Positions 8,482 to 19,858 of a DNA stretch of 35,702 nt are shown here, one piece after another; within the stretch, counting starts at the first letter, position 1, and the number at the start of each line of letters is the position of its first letter. The translations under genes and the position numbers were made by a program. The notes under the pieces were generated by a model. That model was given only the letters and a program-made list of their open reading frames with translations, did not search any database and was not told the origin of the DNA. Source of the stretch: an uncultured Nostocoides sp. (lineage in GTDB: Bacteria > Actinomycetota > Actinomycetes > Actinomycetales > Dermatophilaceae); assembly GCA_937873315.1 (NCBI GenBank), contig CALMQX010000013.1:1-35702 (forward strand), written 5' to 3'.

Positions 8482-9798
8482 GTGCTCGCCGCCTTCGGCC
8501 GCGCGTTCAAAACGCCGGACCTGCGCAAGAAGCTGCTGTTCACGTTGTTCATCATCGTGGTGTACCGGCTCGGTGCGCACGTCCCCGCCCCGGGGGTGAG
8601 CTACCCCCTGGTGCAGAAGTGCATCGCGGGCGCGGACACCAACAACGGGTTGCTGGGGTTGGTCAACCTCTTTAGCGGTGGCGCGCTGCTCCAGTTGTCA
8701 ATCTTCGCGATGGGGATCATGCCGTACATCACGGCGAGCATCATCGTGCAGTTGCTGACGGTGGTGATCCCGCGCTTTGAGACCCTTAAGAAGGAGGGTC
8801 AGGCCGGTCAAGCCAAGATGACGCAGTACACCCGATACCTCACCATCGGGTTGGCGGCGCTGCAGGGCGCCACGCTCATCACCTTCGCGCAGAACCCCTC
8901 GAGCCTCTTCCAGAACCCCTCGTGCACCCGTATCCTCACCGATGACTCGATTGTCACGATCCTGATCATCTGGCTCTCGCTGATCGCGGGCACCGGGATG
9001 ATCATGTGGCTCGGTGAACTCATCACCGACCGAGGAATCGGCAATGGCATGTCGCTGCTGATCTTCACGTCGATCGCCGCTCGCTTCCCCGCCTCGCTGT
9101 GGAACATCCAGCAGCGGGCTGGCTGGGATGTCTTCTTCGGCATCATCGCGCTGGGCTTCCTGATCATTGCGCTCGTGGTCTTCGTCGAGCAGAGCCAACG
9201 ACGGATCCCGGTCCAGTACGCCAAGCGCATGGTGGGGCGTCGCGTGTATGGCGGCACCTCGACCTACATCCCGCTCAAGGTCAACATGGCCGGTGTGATC
9301 CCGGTGATCTTCGCGTCCTCGCTGTTGGCGCTGCCCACCCTGATCGCCCAGTTCAACCGCAACCCCACGGGTAACCCGGGCTGGGTGGACTGGATCGACA
9401 CCTATCTCAGCCGCGGTAATCACCCGTACTACATGGCGATCTACACCCTCCTGATTCTGTTCTTCACCTTCTTCTATGTGTCGATCACGTTCAACCCCAC
9501 CGAGGTTGCCGACAACATGAAGAAGTACGGCGGCTTCATCCCAGGTATCCGCGCCGGGCGACCCACGGCCGAGTACCTCAACTACGTCCTCACCCGGATC
9601 ACCGTGCCGGGCGCGATCTACCTCGCGCTCATCTCGCTCATCCCGCTCATCGCGCTGCGCTTCATGGACAGCAATGCCGCGGCGAACTTCCCGTTCGGCG
9701 GTACCTCGATCCTGATCATCGTCGGTGTGGGTCTGGAGACGGTCAAGCAGATCGAGGCCCAGCTGCAGCAGCGCCACTACGAAGGGTTCCTTCGCTAA
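8482..9798 (+). CDS. secY: Protein translocase channel subunit SecY
   Basis: A 438-residue SecY, the pore of the Sec translocon in the cytoplasmic membrane, normally with ten membrane helices. Clear landmarks: [21 protein letters not shown] (first helix and plug region), [18 protein letters not shown], the [15 protein letters not shown] loop, [19 protein letters not shown] and the cytosolic loop region [18 protein letters not shown] choose GTG 8482 ([17 protein letters not shown], family-typical); GGGAGGA at 8472-8478 is close, leaving 3 bases. An upstream TTG at 8470 adds four residues and seems unlikely. The stop TAA overlaps the adk ATG. Confidence 0.97.
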   Translation: MLAAFGRAFKTPDLRKKLLFTLFIIVVYRLGAHVPAPGVSYPLVQKCIAGADTNNGLLGLVNLFSGGALLQLSIFAMGIMPYITASIIVQLLTVVIPRFETLKKEGQAGQAKMTQYTRYLTIGLAALQGATLITFAQNPSSLFQNPSCTRILTDDSIVTILIIWLSLIAGTGMIMWLGELITDRGIGNGMSLLIFTSIAARFPASLWNIQQRAGWDVFFGIIALGFLIIALVVFVEQSQRRIPVQYAKRMVGRRVYGGTSTYIPLKVNMAGVIPVIFASSLLALPTLIAQFNRNPTGNPGWVDWIDTYLSRGNHPYYMAIYTLLILFFTFFYVSITFNPTEVADNMKKYGGFIPGIRAGRPTAEYLNYVLTRITVPGAIYLALISLIPLIALRFMDSNAAANFPFGGTSILIIVGVGLETVKQIEAQLQQRHYEGFLR

Positions 9799-10358
9799 TG
9801 CGCCTCCTCATCCTCGGCCCGCCAGGTGCCGGCAAGGGCACTCAGGCCACCCGGATCGCCGAGCACTACGGCATTCCGGCGATCTCCACGGGTGACATCT
9901 TCCGCTCGCACATCAAGGCCGGTACCGAGCTCGGTCGCCAGGTTGTGGCGATTACCTCCGCTGGCGGTTACGTCTCGGACGAGATCACCAACGCGCTGGT
10001 CGATGACCGGCTGGACCAGGAGGACGCCGTGGGCGGCTTCCTGCTGGATGGGTATCCGCGCACCGTGGCCCAGGTCGAGCACCTCGATGGGCACCTCGAT
10101 GAGACTGGCCACGCGCTGGACCGGGTCATCGAATTGGTGGTCGATGACGAGGTCGTGGTCGGGCGACTGCTGCGCCGGGCCGAAATCGAGGGCCGCGCCG
10201 ATGACACCGAAGAGGTCATCCGCGAGCGGATGGCGATCTATCACCGGGAGACTTCGCCACTGGCCGCGATCTACGCCGAGCACGGGGTCCTCACGCAGGT
10301 CGATGGCCTGGGTGATGTCGACGAGGTGTTTGCGCGGATCATCGCCGCCCTGGGTTAA
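9798..10358 (+). CDS. adk: Adenylate kinase, short form
   Basis: A 186-residue adenylate kinase (ATP + AMP to 2 ADP) of the short type. The P-loop [10 protein letters not shown] is at residues 7-16, the AMP-binding STGDIFR at about 30-36, and the LLDGYPRT motif at about 76-83. The extended LID with its zinc site is absent; [19 protein letters not shown] is the short LID found in actinobacteria. ATG 9798 overlaps the secY stop by one base, a conserved secY-adk coupling. In most relatives map follows directly, but here about 2.6 kb of decayed sequence intervenes. Confidence 0.97.
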   Translation: MRLLILGPPGAGKGTQATRIAEHYGIPAISTGDIFRSHIKAGTELGRQVVAITSAGGYVSDEITNALVDDRLDQEDAVGGFLLDGYPRTVAQVEHLDGHLDETGHALDRVIELVVDDEVVVGRLLRRAEIEGRADDTEEVIRERMAIYHRETSPLAAIYAEHGVLTQVDGLGDVDEVFARIIAALG

Positions 10359-10376
10359 CCCCACCCACCCGCGCCC

Positions 10377-10925
10377 CTTCCCGCTTCGCTCGCGTCCGCG
10401 CCGTTCAATCGTGCGGCGCTGGTCGCCGCGGGCTCTTCGGCTGAGCGGTTTCGACGGTCCGACCTGTTTCGCCCCTGCGAGGCGTCCGTTGGTCCCGGGC
10501 GGCCGCCGGGGGTGCGGACATGGCCCTGGCGCTCTCAAAGGCTTTGCCGGCTGAGCATGCCTTCTCCCACGAAACGGGCGGTGATCTCGCTGGGGCTACC
10601 GCTGCCGTCGAGGGTGGATCGCACGGCGCCCACGTTCGGCGTCCGGGGGTGGAGGACGTGCGTCGTGGGAGATGCCATCGTGGCCAATCACCCGAATGGC
10701 AGTGATGGGGCCGGCGTGGCACTGCTGGTGTTCGTGGATGCTGGCCTGGCCGAGCCCGAGGTCAGTGCGGCCGTGCACGTGGCCGGGGGAGGTTGGCTGC
10801 TGGAGGGCGATCTGGTATGGCGGGCCGAGCGGGTCATCGTCGAGTATCGGGGTGCTCACCACTCAGATCGTAGGCAGTGGAGTCATGACCGGGACCGCCG
10901 GGCACGGGTCGCAACCGGTTCCGCC
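10377..10925 (+). pseudogene. Degraded DUF559-type endonuclease-like gene with frameshifts
   Basis: Three stretches in different frames join into one recognisable protein. Frame 1 (about 10390-10472): FNRAALVAAGSSAERFRRSD. Frame 2 (about 10475-10578): LRGVRWSR then MALALSKALPAEHAFSHET. Frame 1 again (about 10580-10920): LGLPLPSRV, then LAEPEVSAAVHVAGGGWLLE and VEYRGAHHSDRRQWSHDRDR. Order and motifs match actinobacterial proteins with a C-terminal DUF559/Vsr-like nuclease fold (VEYxGxxH). At least one frameshift near 10472 and one near 10578 break it, the usual middle part (about 100 residues, from family memory) seems deleted, and the C-terminus runs into unrelated sequence. Family assignment is from memory. 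Confidence 0.55.
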
Positions 10926-11228
10926 CCACACTCCACCTCCGCACGGTCACCTTCCTCGTTCTGCCCTCGACCGACAGCGTTCGAGTATGGCGCGGACTCT
11001 CCCGACGTGGTTGGCCATCGATACCGAGCCTCCCTCTCATGAGCAGAACTGTTTGACCATGTGGTCCTGAGCGAGGCTTCGGGCACATGCTATGTTGATC
11101 AGCGCGGCCTAGTAGCCGAGACGGGGCAATAGTCGGGGGCCGTCTACTCGGTTTCAAGGTGTCTCACACCACTGATGCGGCGTCTGCCAAAGACCTTGGG
11201 ATTCCTCGAGAGAAAGGGGCTATGTCAG

Positions 11229-11669
11229 GTGGACTTTCAGGTTCTCTATACGCAGCAGTGGCTCAACTCCACGTACGGAGCGAAAACTGGTTGGGTTCAC
11301 CTCACGGAAGACGGTCAGACCGGCCGGGGAACGATTTACGGACTGCGCCGGGCGCTTCAAGTGGAACTGGGCGTCACGCCGATCGCAGAAGGGTTCGGGC
11401 CAGCGACGACCAATGCCTATCAGACCAAAGTAGGGGCGATCTCAGCAACCTCGGCGACCGCACCCAACGTCCTGCGGATCTTCAACGGCGCCCTCTGGTG
11501 TAAGGGCTATGCGGCTTTTGCGATGGGTAACTCGGCGGCCCGCCCGCCCACGTTTGCAGAGTTGGCGCCCGCCGTTGCACTAGTTCGCGCAGACCTGGGC
11601 CTGACGGCCACCGCGGCGCCGGCAACGGCGAGCGTAGACGTCAAGTTGATGGCGCGGCCCAGGCCATGA
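11229..11669 (+). CDS. Truncated peptidoglycan-binding-like protein (possible N-terminal remnant of a DUF1906 glycoside hydrolase)
   Basis: About 146 residues from GTG 11229 (AAAGGGG at 11213-11219, 9 bases away); an in-frame ATG at 11175 is also possible but lacks a good ribosome binding site. The sequence YTQQWLNSTYG, TIYGLRRALQVELGVTPIAE, FGPATTNAYQ, FNGALWCKGY resembles the N-terminal repeat region of actinobacterial proteins that end in a DUF1906 glycoside-hydrolase-like domain. Here it stops shortly after that region and no hydrolase domain follows, so it may be a remnant or a small stand-alone binding protein. No signal peptide is visible. The TGA overlaps the ATG of the next small frame. 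Confidence 0.5.
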   Translation: MDFQVLYTQQWLNSTYGAKTGWVHLTEDGQTGRGTIYGLRRALQVELGVTPIAEGFGPATTNAYQTKVGAISATSATAPNVLRIFNGALWCKGYAAFAMGNSAARPPTFAELAPAVALVRADLGLTATAAPATASVDVKLMARPRP

Positions 11670-11764
11670 AGGACGTGGCTGGCGTCGCTGGGGACCTCCC
11701 CGATGCCAGGAACACGGACCTGCTAGCCAGGGCGTTCGCTGAGGTCGTGCGGAACCCGTGGTGA
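11666..11764 (+). CDS. Tiny ORF of unknown function, coupled to the preceding gene
   Basis: A 32-codon frame starts at ATG 11666, overlapping the previous TGA (ATGA), and ends at TGA 11762. It encodes MKDVAGVAGDLPDARNTDLL, then ARAFAEVVRNPW. Composition is protein-like (amphipathic, acidic), but I recognise no family. It may be the C-terminal scrap of a deleted gene, since the frame is also open upstream, rather than a functional small protein. Confidence 0.25.
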   Translation: MKDVAGVAGDLPDARNTDLLARAFAEVVRNPW

Positions 11765-11774
11765 CCTTGGGACG

Positions 11775-12305
11775 GTGCGCGTGATTCGGCGGCTGCTTCG
11801 CTTGCTCGGCTGGCTCGTCATCGCGGCGGATCTTGTCTGGGTGACACTATTGGGTGGAGTGTTGATTGATCTGCCGACATGGAACTTTCGGTTCCGCGCT
11901 GTGGCGCCGGCGGCCGGCCTCTGGTATTTCGCATGGCCGTATCCCATCCTCGCCGGTTTGGGAATTCCAATCTCTGCCTATCTCGTTCGAGATCCACGCA
12001 ATTGGCGCATTGCGATAAGGGTGGTCGCGATCGGGTATTTCGTGGCGTGTTTGATCGGCAATTTATGGTTTGGCACCTTTCTGGGGGTCCCTGACGAACA
12101 ATTTTGGGGTGGCTGGTTCACCCAAATGTGGCTTGCCGCTGCACCCTGTTGGGGGTCCGCGATCGCTGCCGTCCTAGTGACGTTCACTCCGGTAAGACGC
12201 GAAATGAGTGTAGCCGTGATCGTGCTGATCTACCTCTTCCTACTGTTCATCGTGGAAGCGATCTGGACGCCCAACGTCATACCGTTCTTGAGCAACCTCT
12301 ACTAG
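11775..12305 (+). CDS. Hypothetical integral membrane protein
   Basis: A 176-residue protein from GTG 11775 (GTG 11781 is an alternative), ending TAG 12303-12305. About five hydrophobic segments can be seen: residues 7-31, 44-70, 78-103, 120-140 and 145-164, with a basic N-terminus (RVIRRLLRLL) and the motif FWGGWFTQMWLAAAP before the fourth. I recognise no family. The region is visibly richer in A and T than its ribosomal neighbours, suggesting acquisition or relaxed selection. It lies in the decayed island between adk and map. Confidence 0.6.
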   Translation: MRVIRRLLRLLGWLVIAADLVWVTLLGGVLIDLPTWNFRFRAVAPAAGLWYFAWPYPILAGLGIPISAYLVRDPRNWRIAIRVVAIGYFVACLIGNLWFGTFLGVPDEQFWGGWFTQMWLAAAPCWGSAIAAVLVTFTPVRREMSVAVIVLIYLFLLFIVEAIWTPNVIPFLSNLY

Positions 12306-12344
12306 GTGCAGTTTCCGTGATGCGGCAGAAAAGGAAGGTGTTGT

Positions 12345-12644
12345 ATGACTTCTAAGTCGGCTCGGGCAGGAGTTGGCCGCCGAACGGTGGTTGGCGTTGC
12401 CGCCGGTTCATCTTTGATCACCACCTGGAGTTGATGGTGGGGCCTGCTGCCGCGCGCCGTCGCGCCTGGGCGCCATGTGACCTTCGGAGCGCAGTGGCGG
12501 TCGGTGGCCGCAGCCTCGGCAGTTATGGATCCGGTCGCGGTATCCGTTGATGTGCTGCCGGGAACAACCACTACGAAGGGTATGAAGCGGACCGCTCAGT
12601 CGTCCTTCGTATGGGGGAACCCCGCCCCTCCGGGTCGAAGCTAA
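12345..12644 (+). pseudogene. Broken ORF with in-frame TGA
   Basis: ATG 12345 has a good AAGGAAGG site at 12331-12338 and opens a frame with a basic then hydrophobic N-terminus (GVGRRTVVGVAAGSSLI) like a signal peptide. TGA at 12432-12434 interrupts it after 29 codons. The same frame then stays open for about 69 more codons (HVTFGAQWRSVAAASAV, VSVDVLPGTTTTKG) to TAA 12642. The likely history is a small secreted-protein gene killed by a nonsense mutation; chance is possible. No family is recognised. Confidence 0.4.
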
Positions 12645-12915
12645 CAGCGCAGACGCGCGCCGACGCCGTTGTCCGTCACGCTCGAGTCATCACCTCGCCT
12701 CGGTTGGGGCGAGGGAGGTTGTCGCCCGCGTCATGCCCCTGCGCCAATCGATTTGCCGATCGGTGACCCGGACGACGGGGGTAGATGCGCGGGACCGCAG
12801 TTGCCGAGGAAAGCTGCCGTGCTTATACGTCCGGAGGGGGCATCTGGTACGACTAGGGAGTCGGTCCTATGCGGGCATGGGCTTGCTTCGGTGTGTCGGG
12901 ATGGTCGTTCCTCTG
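12645..12915. other. Non-coding stretch upstream of map
   Basis: No convincing gene on either strand; the short open frames lack ribosome binding sites and homologous motifs. It ends in the candidate map promoter. With the broken genes upstream it makes a gap of about 650 bases between the membrane-protein gene and map. Confidence 0.5.
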
Positions 12916-12946
12916 TTGATGGGTGGCGGTAGGGAGCGGATAGGGT
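12916..12946 (+). promoter_or_regulatory. Candidate promoter of map, probably leaderless
   Basis: TTGATG at 12916-12921 and TAGGGT at 12941-12946 are separated by 19 bases. The last T of the -10 lies 8 bases before the map ATG at 12955, so transcription would begin at or just before the start codon. No strong ribosome binding site precedes that ATG, consistent with a leaderless transcript, a common arrangement in actinobacteria. Confidence 0.45.
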
Positions 12947-12954
12947 CGACCCTC

Positions 12955-13803
12955 ATGGGCCTGTTCTCCCGCGATCGGATCGACGCCAAGACTCCTGAGC
13001 AACTCGCGCGCATGCGCGTGGCCGGGTTGCTGGTTGGGCGCACTCTTGAACTCCTGCGCGAGAGCGTCCGCCCGGGCATGACCACCCTGGAGTTGGACAC
13101 TCTGGCCGAGACCCACATCCGCGATCACGGCGGCATTCCCAACTTCCAGCTCGTCCCGGGCTATCGGCATACCCTCTGCACCAGCCTGAACAACGAGATC
13201 GTCCACGGCATCCCCGGCCCGCGCGTGCTGCACGAGGGCGATCTGCTCTCCGTGGATTGCGGCGCCGAGGTGGCCGGCTGGAATGGCGACGCCGCCTTCA
13301 CCTGTGTCGTCGGCGGGCGGGAGGCTGGCCGCCCCGAGGACCTGGCGCTGATGGACGACACCGAGGCCAGCCTCTGGGCCGGGATCGCGGCCCTCAAGGT
13401 GGGCGACAGCCTGTATGCCGTGGGCGCGGCGGTCGAGGACTCGCTCACCGCAAGCGGGCAGCGACGCGGCTGGGAGTACGGCATTGTCGAGGATTACGTG
13501 GGCCACGGCATCGGGCAGCGGATGCACATGGACCCGCAGGTCCCCAACTATCGCGTCACCAGCAAAGGCCCCAAGGTGGTCGATGGGACCACCATCTGCA
13601 TCGAGCCGATGGTGACGCTGGGCGATCAGGACAACGAGGTGCTGGCCGACGACTGGACCGTGGTCACGAGCGACGGGAGTCGGGCGGCGCATTGGGAGCA
13701 TTCGGTGGCCGTGACGAATGCCGGCATCAGTGTGCTGACCGCGATCGACGGCGGGGCTGCCCAGCTGGCGACGTTGGGTGTCCCGCACGTCAGGATTGGC
13801 TGA
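12955..13803 (+). CDS. map: Methionine aminopeptidase, type I
   Basis: A 282-residue enzyme that removes the initiator methionine from nascent proteins. The metal ligands and active site are intact: substrate His84 (NEIVHGIPG), D101 (LLSVDCGAE), D112 (WNGDAAF), H184 (DYVGHGIGQ), E217 (TICIEPMV) and E249 (AHWEHSVAV). I take ATG 12955 (MGLFSRDRIDAKTPEQ, family-like); the frame is open further upstream, but that part is non-conserved and Cys/Arg-rich. It is the expected neighbour of adk and infA, here separated from both by insertions. A possible hairpin terminator follows at 13815-13843. Confidence 0.96.
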   Translation: MGLFSRDRIDAKTPEQLARMRVAGLLVGRTLELLRESVRPGMTTLELDTLAETHIRDHGGIPNFQLVPGYRHTLCTSLNNEIVHGIPGPRVLHEGDLLSVDCGAEVAGWNGDAAFTCVVGGREAGRPEDLALMDDTEASLWAGIAALKVGDSLYAVGAAVEDSLTASGQRRGWEYGIVEDYVGHGIGQRMHMDPQVPNYRVTSKGPKVVDGTTICIEPMVTLGDQDNEVLADDWTVVTSDGSRAAHWEHSVAVTNAGISVLTAIDGGAAQLATLGVPHVRIG

Positions 13804-13814
13804 CGCCAGCGCCT

Positions 13815-13843
13815 GCAGGTGCGTGGCAAACGCACTGACCTGC
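13815..13843 (+). terminator. Possible terminator hairpin after map
   Basis: GCAGGT 13815-13820 pairs with ACCTGC 13838-13843, and inside it GCGT 13821-13824 pairs with ACGC 13830-13833, leaving a small bulge (ACTG). There is no T-tract. Its position 12 bases after the map stop suggests a transcript end, but the evidence is modest. Confidence 0.35.
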
Positions 13844-13925
13844 CACCCGGCACGCTCGGCGCGGCATCCTCGCCGCTGGGCCGACTGTGCGCCATCTCTC
13901 CCTCTGGCGGGTGCAGCCCGGCTAC

Positions 13926-13931
13926 TAAAGT
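13926..13931 (+). promoter_or_regulatory. Candidate -10 element giving a leaderless mutA transcript
   Basis: TAAAGT at 13926-13931 ends 6 bases before the mutA GTG at 13938, the spacing expected if transcription starts at the GTG. No clear -35 box is seen at the right distance. Confidence 0.35.
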
Positions 13932-13937
13932 TGAGGG

Positions 13938-15724
13938 GTGGCCAAATCAGAGCGTGCGGACTGGCAGCGACTCGTCGCGGGGGTGCTCAATAAGGGCCGA
14001 CCGGCGGACCAGCAACTGAGCCCGGAGCAGGCCGAAGCGCGCCTGCGCACTGAGCTGGCCGGCGGCATCGAGGTCGATCCCCTCTACCTGCGGCCGAGTG
14101 AAACCCCCGAACTGGGCGAACCCGGCCGGATGCCGTTCACCCGCGGGCTCGCGCTGCGCGATGCTGACCTGCCGTGGGATGTCCGACAACACCACGACGA
14201 CCCGGATGCCGCACTCTCGCGGGCTGCGGTGCTCGAAGACCTCGAGAATGGCGTCACCTCGCTGTGGGTTCACCTCGGGACCGATGGGATCGCGCCCGGG
14301 GACCTGCCGCAGGTCCTGGCGGATGTCCAACTCGACCTCGCCGAAGTGGCAGTCTCAGCCTGGGACAACCAGGTGAATGCCGCCAACGCGCTGCTTGACC
14401 TGCTCCGTACCCACCCGGGCGCCAAAGGCGGCAACCTCGGCCACGACCCGATCGGTGCATGCGCCCGCGATGGCGCGAGCCCCACCTTGGATCACCTGGT
14501 TGATGCCGTCCGGGCTGCTCAGTCAGTGCCCGGGGTCACGGCCATCACGATCGACTCCCGCGTCTACCACGACACCGGCGCCGATGTCGTCCATGAGCTC
14601 GCGATCGCGCTGGCCACCGGGGTGGCCTACCTGCGGCGGCTCGAGCAGGACAGCATCAGCCCGGCTGAGGCATTCCCGCATCTCAGGTTCCGGGTGGCGG
14701 CAACGGCCGACCAGTTCCTCACCGTGGCGACCCTGCGAGCATTGCGCCAACTCTGGGCGCGGATCGGTGAACTCAGCGGAGTGCCCGAGGCTGATCGGGG
14801 CGCGCACACGCACGCCGTCACCAGTCTGCGGATGCTCACCCGCGACGATCCCTGGGTCAACATCCTGCGCTCGACCATCGCCTGCTTCGGTTCGGCCGTC
14901 GGTGGGGCGGACGCGATCACCGTGTTGCCCCACGACACTGTGGCCGGGCTGCCGGATCGGTTCTCGCGCAGGCTCGCTCGCAATACCCAGTCCCTGCTCG
15001 CCCAGGAGTCGCATGTCGCCGCGGTGACCGACCCGGCGGGTGGCTCGTGGTACGTCGAGGCGCTCACCGAGGATGTCGCCCGCAAGGCCTGGGCGGCATT
15101 CCAGGACCTTGAGCGCGGCGGCGGCGTCATCGCCGCCCTGGCCAATGGCACGATCGCCGATCTCATCGCCCACGCCCGCACCGAGGTCGATGAGGACGTG
15201 GCCACCCGGCGGGCGCCCATGACCGGGGTCTCGATGTTCCCCAATCCGACCGAGGCGCCTCTGGTTCGCCGGGCTCGCCGGCAACTCCCCGCCAACGCCA
15301 GCGCCCTGCGCCCACGCCGGGACTCGGGGGCCTACGAGGCCCTACGCGACCGGGCCACGGCATACGCAGCCCAGCACGGATCGGCGCCCGTCGTCACCGT
15401 GCGGACGCTGGGCAGCCAGCGAGACTTCGGTGGGCGTCAGATGTTCGTGACCAACCTGCTCGCGGCCGGTGGCGTGCTCGCGAGCGACGAGGGATCGCCC
15501 GTGGCGATCATCGCCTCCTCAAGCACGGCGTATGCCGAGCACGCGGCGGAGGCGGTGGCCGCGCTGCGGGCGGCCGGCGCCGAGCGCGTGCTCGTCGCTG
15601 GACGAGCTCGCGAGTTGCCCGAGGATGTGCGGGTCGACGGCGAGGTCTACGACGGGATGGATGTGGTCGCTTTCCTTCGCGATGTCCTCGACCGAATCGG
15701 CGCCCCGGCGGAAGGAGCAGGACA

Positions 15725-15728
<4 letters not shown>
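13938..15728 (+). CDS. mutA: Methylmalonyl-CoA mutase small (beta) subunit
   Basis: A 596-residue subunit that pairs with MutB to interconvert methylmalonyl-CoA and succinyl-CoA in propionate and odd-chain fatty-acid metabolism. The TIM-barrel half contains [32 protein letters not shown] and [13 protein letters not shown], typical of the family. The C-terminal Rossmann-like region (from about residue 490, [15 protein letters not shown]) lacks the cobalt-binding DxHxxG motif, as expected for the non-catalytic subunit. GTG 13938 may be translated from a leaderless mRNA, with GAGGGG immediately upstream. The TGA overlaps mutB (GTGA), making a mutA-mutB-meaB operon. Confidence 0.93.
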
Positions 15729-17877
<2,149 letters not shown>

Positions 17878-17881
<4 letters not shown>

Positions 17882-18867
17882 GTATGCCGCCCGCGGTCGA
17901 CGTCGCCGAGCTGGCCGCCGAGGTGCGAGCCGGATCGCGTGGGCATATTGCGCGCGCGATCACCCTGCTGGAATCCAGCCGCCCGGACCACCGGGTTGCA
18001 GCGCGTGAGTTGCTGGCCGAGCTGGCGGCATACACCGGCGGATCCGTCCGGGTCGGGATCACCGGGGTGCCGGGTGCGGGGAAGTCGACCTTCATCAACG
18101 CGCTGGGCTGCCGGTTGATCAAGCAGGGGCGCCGGGTGGCCGTGGTTGCCGTGGATCCCTCCTCGCGGCGAACCGGGGGGTCGATCCTGGGCGACCGAAC
18201 CCGGATGGCCGAGCTCGCAGCCAACGAGGCAGCCTTCGTACGACCGAGCCCGAGCGGACGGCACCTGGGAGGGGTCGCCCGCGCGACCCGCGAGTCGATG
18301 CTGGTCCTGGAGGCTGCGGGCTATGACGTCGTCATCGTGGAGACCGTCGGCGTCGGGCAGAACGAAATCGCGGTATCCGAAATGGTGGACACCTTCCTGT
18401 TGCTGACTCTGGCTCGCGCGGGGGATCAATTGCAGGGCATCAAACGCGGAATCCTCGAACTCGCCGATGTCATCGCGGTCAATAAGGCCGACGGTGATGG
18501 CGAGATCCCGGCCCGCGGCGCTGCCCGTGAACTCGCGGGCGCGATGCGAATGATGCTGCCGGGGGACCAGCGGCGGCCACCGGTGCTCACCTGTTCGGCG
18601 CTGACCGGGGTGGGCCTGGACGAGGTGTGGGCGCAGGTGCTGGCGCATCGGGCGTGGCTGGAGGAGCACCACTCGCTGGAGGCTCGGCGGGCGCGCCAGC
18701 AGGAAGACTGGATGTGGACGCTGGTGGATGCGCAGCTCACCGATGGGGTTCGCGAGTCCTCGAAGGCGATCCGCGAGGAGGTCGAGGCTGCCGTACGCTC
18801 AGGTGCGTTGTCGGCGGTCGAGGGTGCGGAACGCATCCTGAGAGCTTTTCTTGCCCCACCTGGGTAG
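17878..18867 (+). CDS. meaB: Methylmalonyl-CoA mutase-associated GTPase MeaB
   Basis: A 329-residue G3E-type GTPase that gates cofactor loading and protects methylmalonyl-CoA mutase from inactivation. Walker A is GVPGAGKS at residues 63-70; [20 protein letters not shown] is the diagnostic MeaB/ArgK segment, [10 protein letters not shown] is the switch region and NKADG the base-recognition motif. The C-terminal helical dimerisation region follows. GTG 17878 overlaps the mutB stop; an ATG two codons on is an alternative. Placement after mutB fits a functional mutase operon. The older name ArgK for this family came from a misassigned role. Confidence 0.95.
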
Positions 18868-18880
18868 GCGGGGGTATTCT
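18851..18880 (+). promoter_or_regulatory. Candidate promoter for the secreted-protein gene
   Basis: TTGCCC at 18851-18856 and TATTCT at 18875-18880 are 18 bases apart. The -35 lies in the last codons of meaB and transcription would start near 18887, giving a leader of about 50 bases to the ATG at 18937. Confidence 0.45.
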
Positions 18881-18936
18881 CGCCGTGGGGCCGACAGGAT
18901 TAGTGAGGCGATTCTTTCCACGGGAGTTGACGGCTG

Positions 18937-19848
18937 ATGGCTTCACCGAAGAAGTGGTCCAGGGTTAAGGCCTGCGCCGCGCTAACTCTCGTCACAGTTT
19001 CGGGATTGTCTTCCGCTGCGAGCATGTCCGCTGCCGCGGCCCATGCGCCGGCAGCGGGCTCTTTGGCAGCTGAATATACGTTGCCCTACGGGATGTACGG
19101 CAATCTGGCGCACATCCGCGCGACTGGGATCGTTCGGTTTGGCTATGTCGATATCAACGTTCCGTCGTTGTTTTCGGCCGGTCCGGTGTCATTTGGCGCA
19201 CCCATCGCCTGGACCGAGAGTGGGCTTAGCCACGGCTTCGGGGAGGGGGGGCCCCCGTACGGGCGGTATCTGGCCATTGCTGCTGATGGCTCATTGCGGG
19301 CCTTCGATCACTCTTACGGCGAGACGATTTTCAATGAGACCGTTGTGTCTGGAGCGACCGGGTGGGGGGCGGTGCGGTCGCTGTCCTACTCCGGGCGCAG
19401 CAGCCTGGTCTATGGTCTGCGGGGTAGTGCACTGGTGCGCTACGCATTCCGTGAAAGCGCGGACTCTCTCGCGACCTCGTACAGCAACTCGCGGGTCATC
19501 GAAAGCGTCCACTGGTCTGGCGCCAAACTGATTGCCTGTGCGGGAACGGCCACTGTCAATGGCCGCAAGGTCGACGTGATCTATGTGGTGACCTATGGCG
19601 GCGGTTTGAACATGTACACCGTTGACCAGGCCACGAACGCACTGCACGGCTATCAATTGCGCACAAGCGGGTGGCAGAACATCACCGCCTTGAACGCCAC
19701 GAGGTGGTCGCCCACGTGGGGCGTGACCTTCGTCGGCGTCATGAATGGCGCGGCCTACGTCTATTACGACCCGGTCTCAGATGCCAAGGGCGACATCGTC
19801 TCGTACGGAGTCGCGACCCTGGGGATGGCAGGAACCCTGCAGAGTTGA
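18937..19848 (+). CDS. Secreted protein of unknown function, possibly a beta-propeller
   Basis: A 303-residue protein with a Sec signal peptide: basic start MASPKKWSRVKA, hydrophobic Ala/Leu/Val stretch, and likely cleavage near residues 33-40 (AAAAHAPAAG). The mature part is rich in Gly, Ser, Tyr and Trp, with recurring blades of about 40-50 residues such as GRYLAIAADGSLRAFDHSY, SLVYGLRGSALVRYAF and VVTYGGGLNMYTVD, a pattern like tachylectin-type propellers (inference). ATG 18937 follows GGGAG at 18922-18926. It stands alone downstream of meaB and converges on the minus-strand operon with only 10 bases between stops. I recognise no family. Confidence 0.6.
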   Translation: MASPKKWSRVKACAALTLVTVSGLSSAASMSAAAAHAPAAGSLAAEYTLPYGMYGNLAHIRATGIVRFGYVDINVPSLFSAGPVSFGAPIAWTESGLSHGFGEGGPPYGRYLAIAADGSLRAFDHSYGETIFNETVVSGATGWGAVRSLSYSGRSSLVYGLRGSALVRYAFRESADSLATSYSNSRVIESVHWSGAKLIACAGTATVNGRKVDVIYVVTYGGGLNMYTVDQATNALHGYQLRTSGWQNITALNATRWSPTWGVTFVGVMNGAAYVYYDPVSDAKGDIVSYGVATLGMAGTLQS

Positions 19849-19858
19849 GTACCGGCGA

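Noticed and set aside
10512-11042. Single intact 176-codon gene
   Set aside because: The start region is out of frame with the conserved nuclease-like part; homologous pieces lie in two frames, so it is a pseudogene.
12432-12434. Selenocysteine reading of the in-frame TGA
   Set aside because: No SECIS-like hairpin directly after it and no selenoprotein motif; a nonsense mutation is simpler.
12669-12932. Open frame upstream of map
   Set aside because: No ribosome binding site, erratic composition, and it overlaps the probable map promoter.
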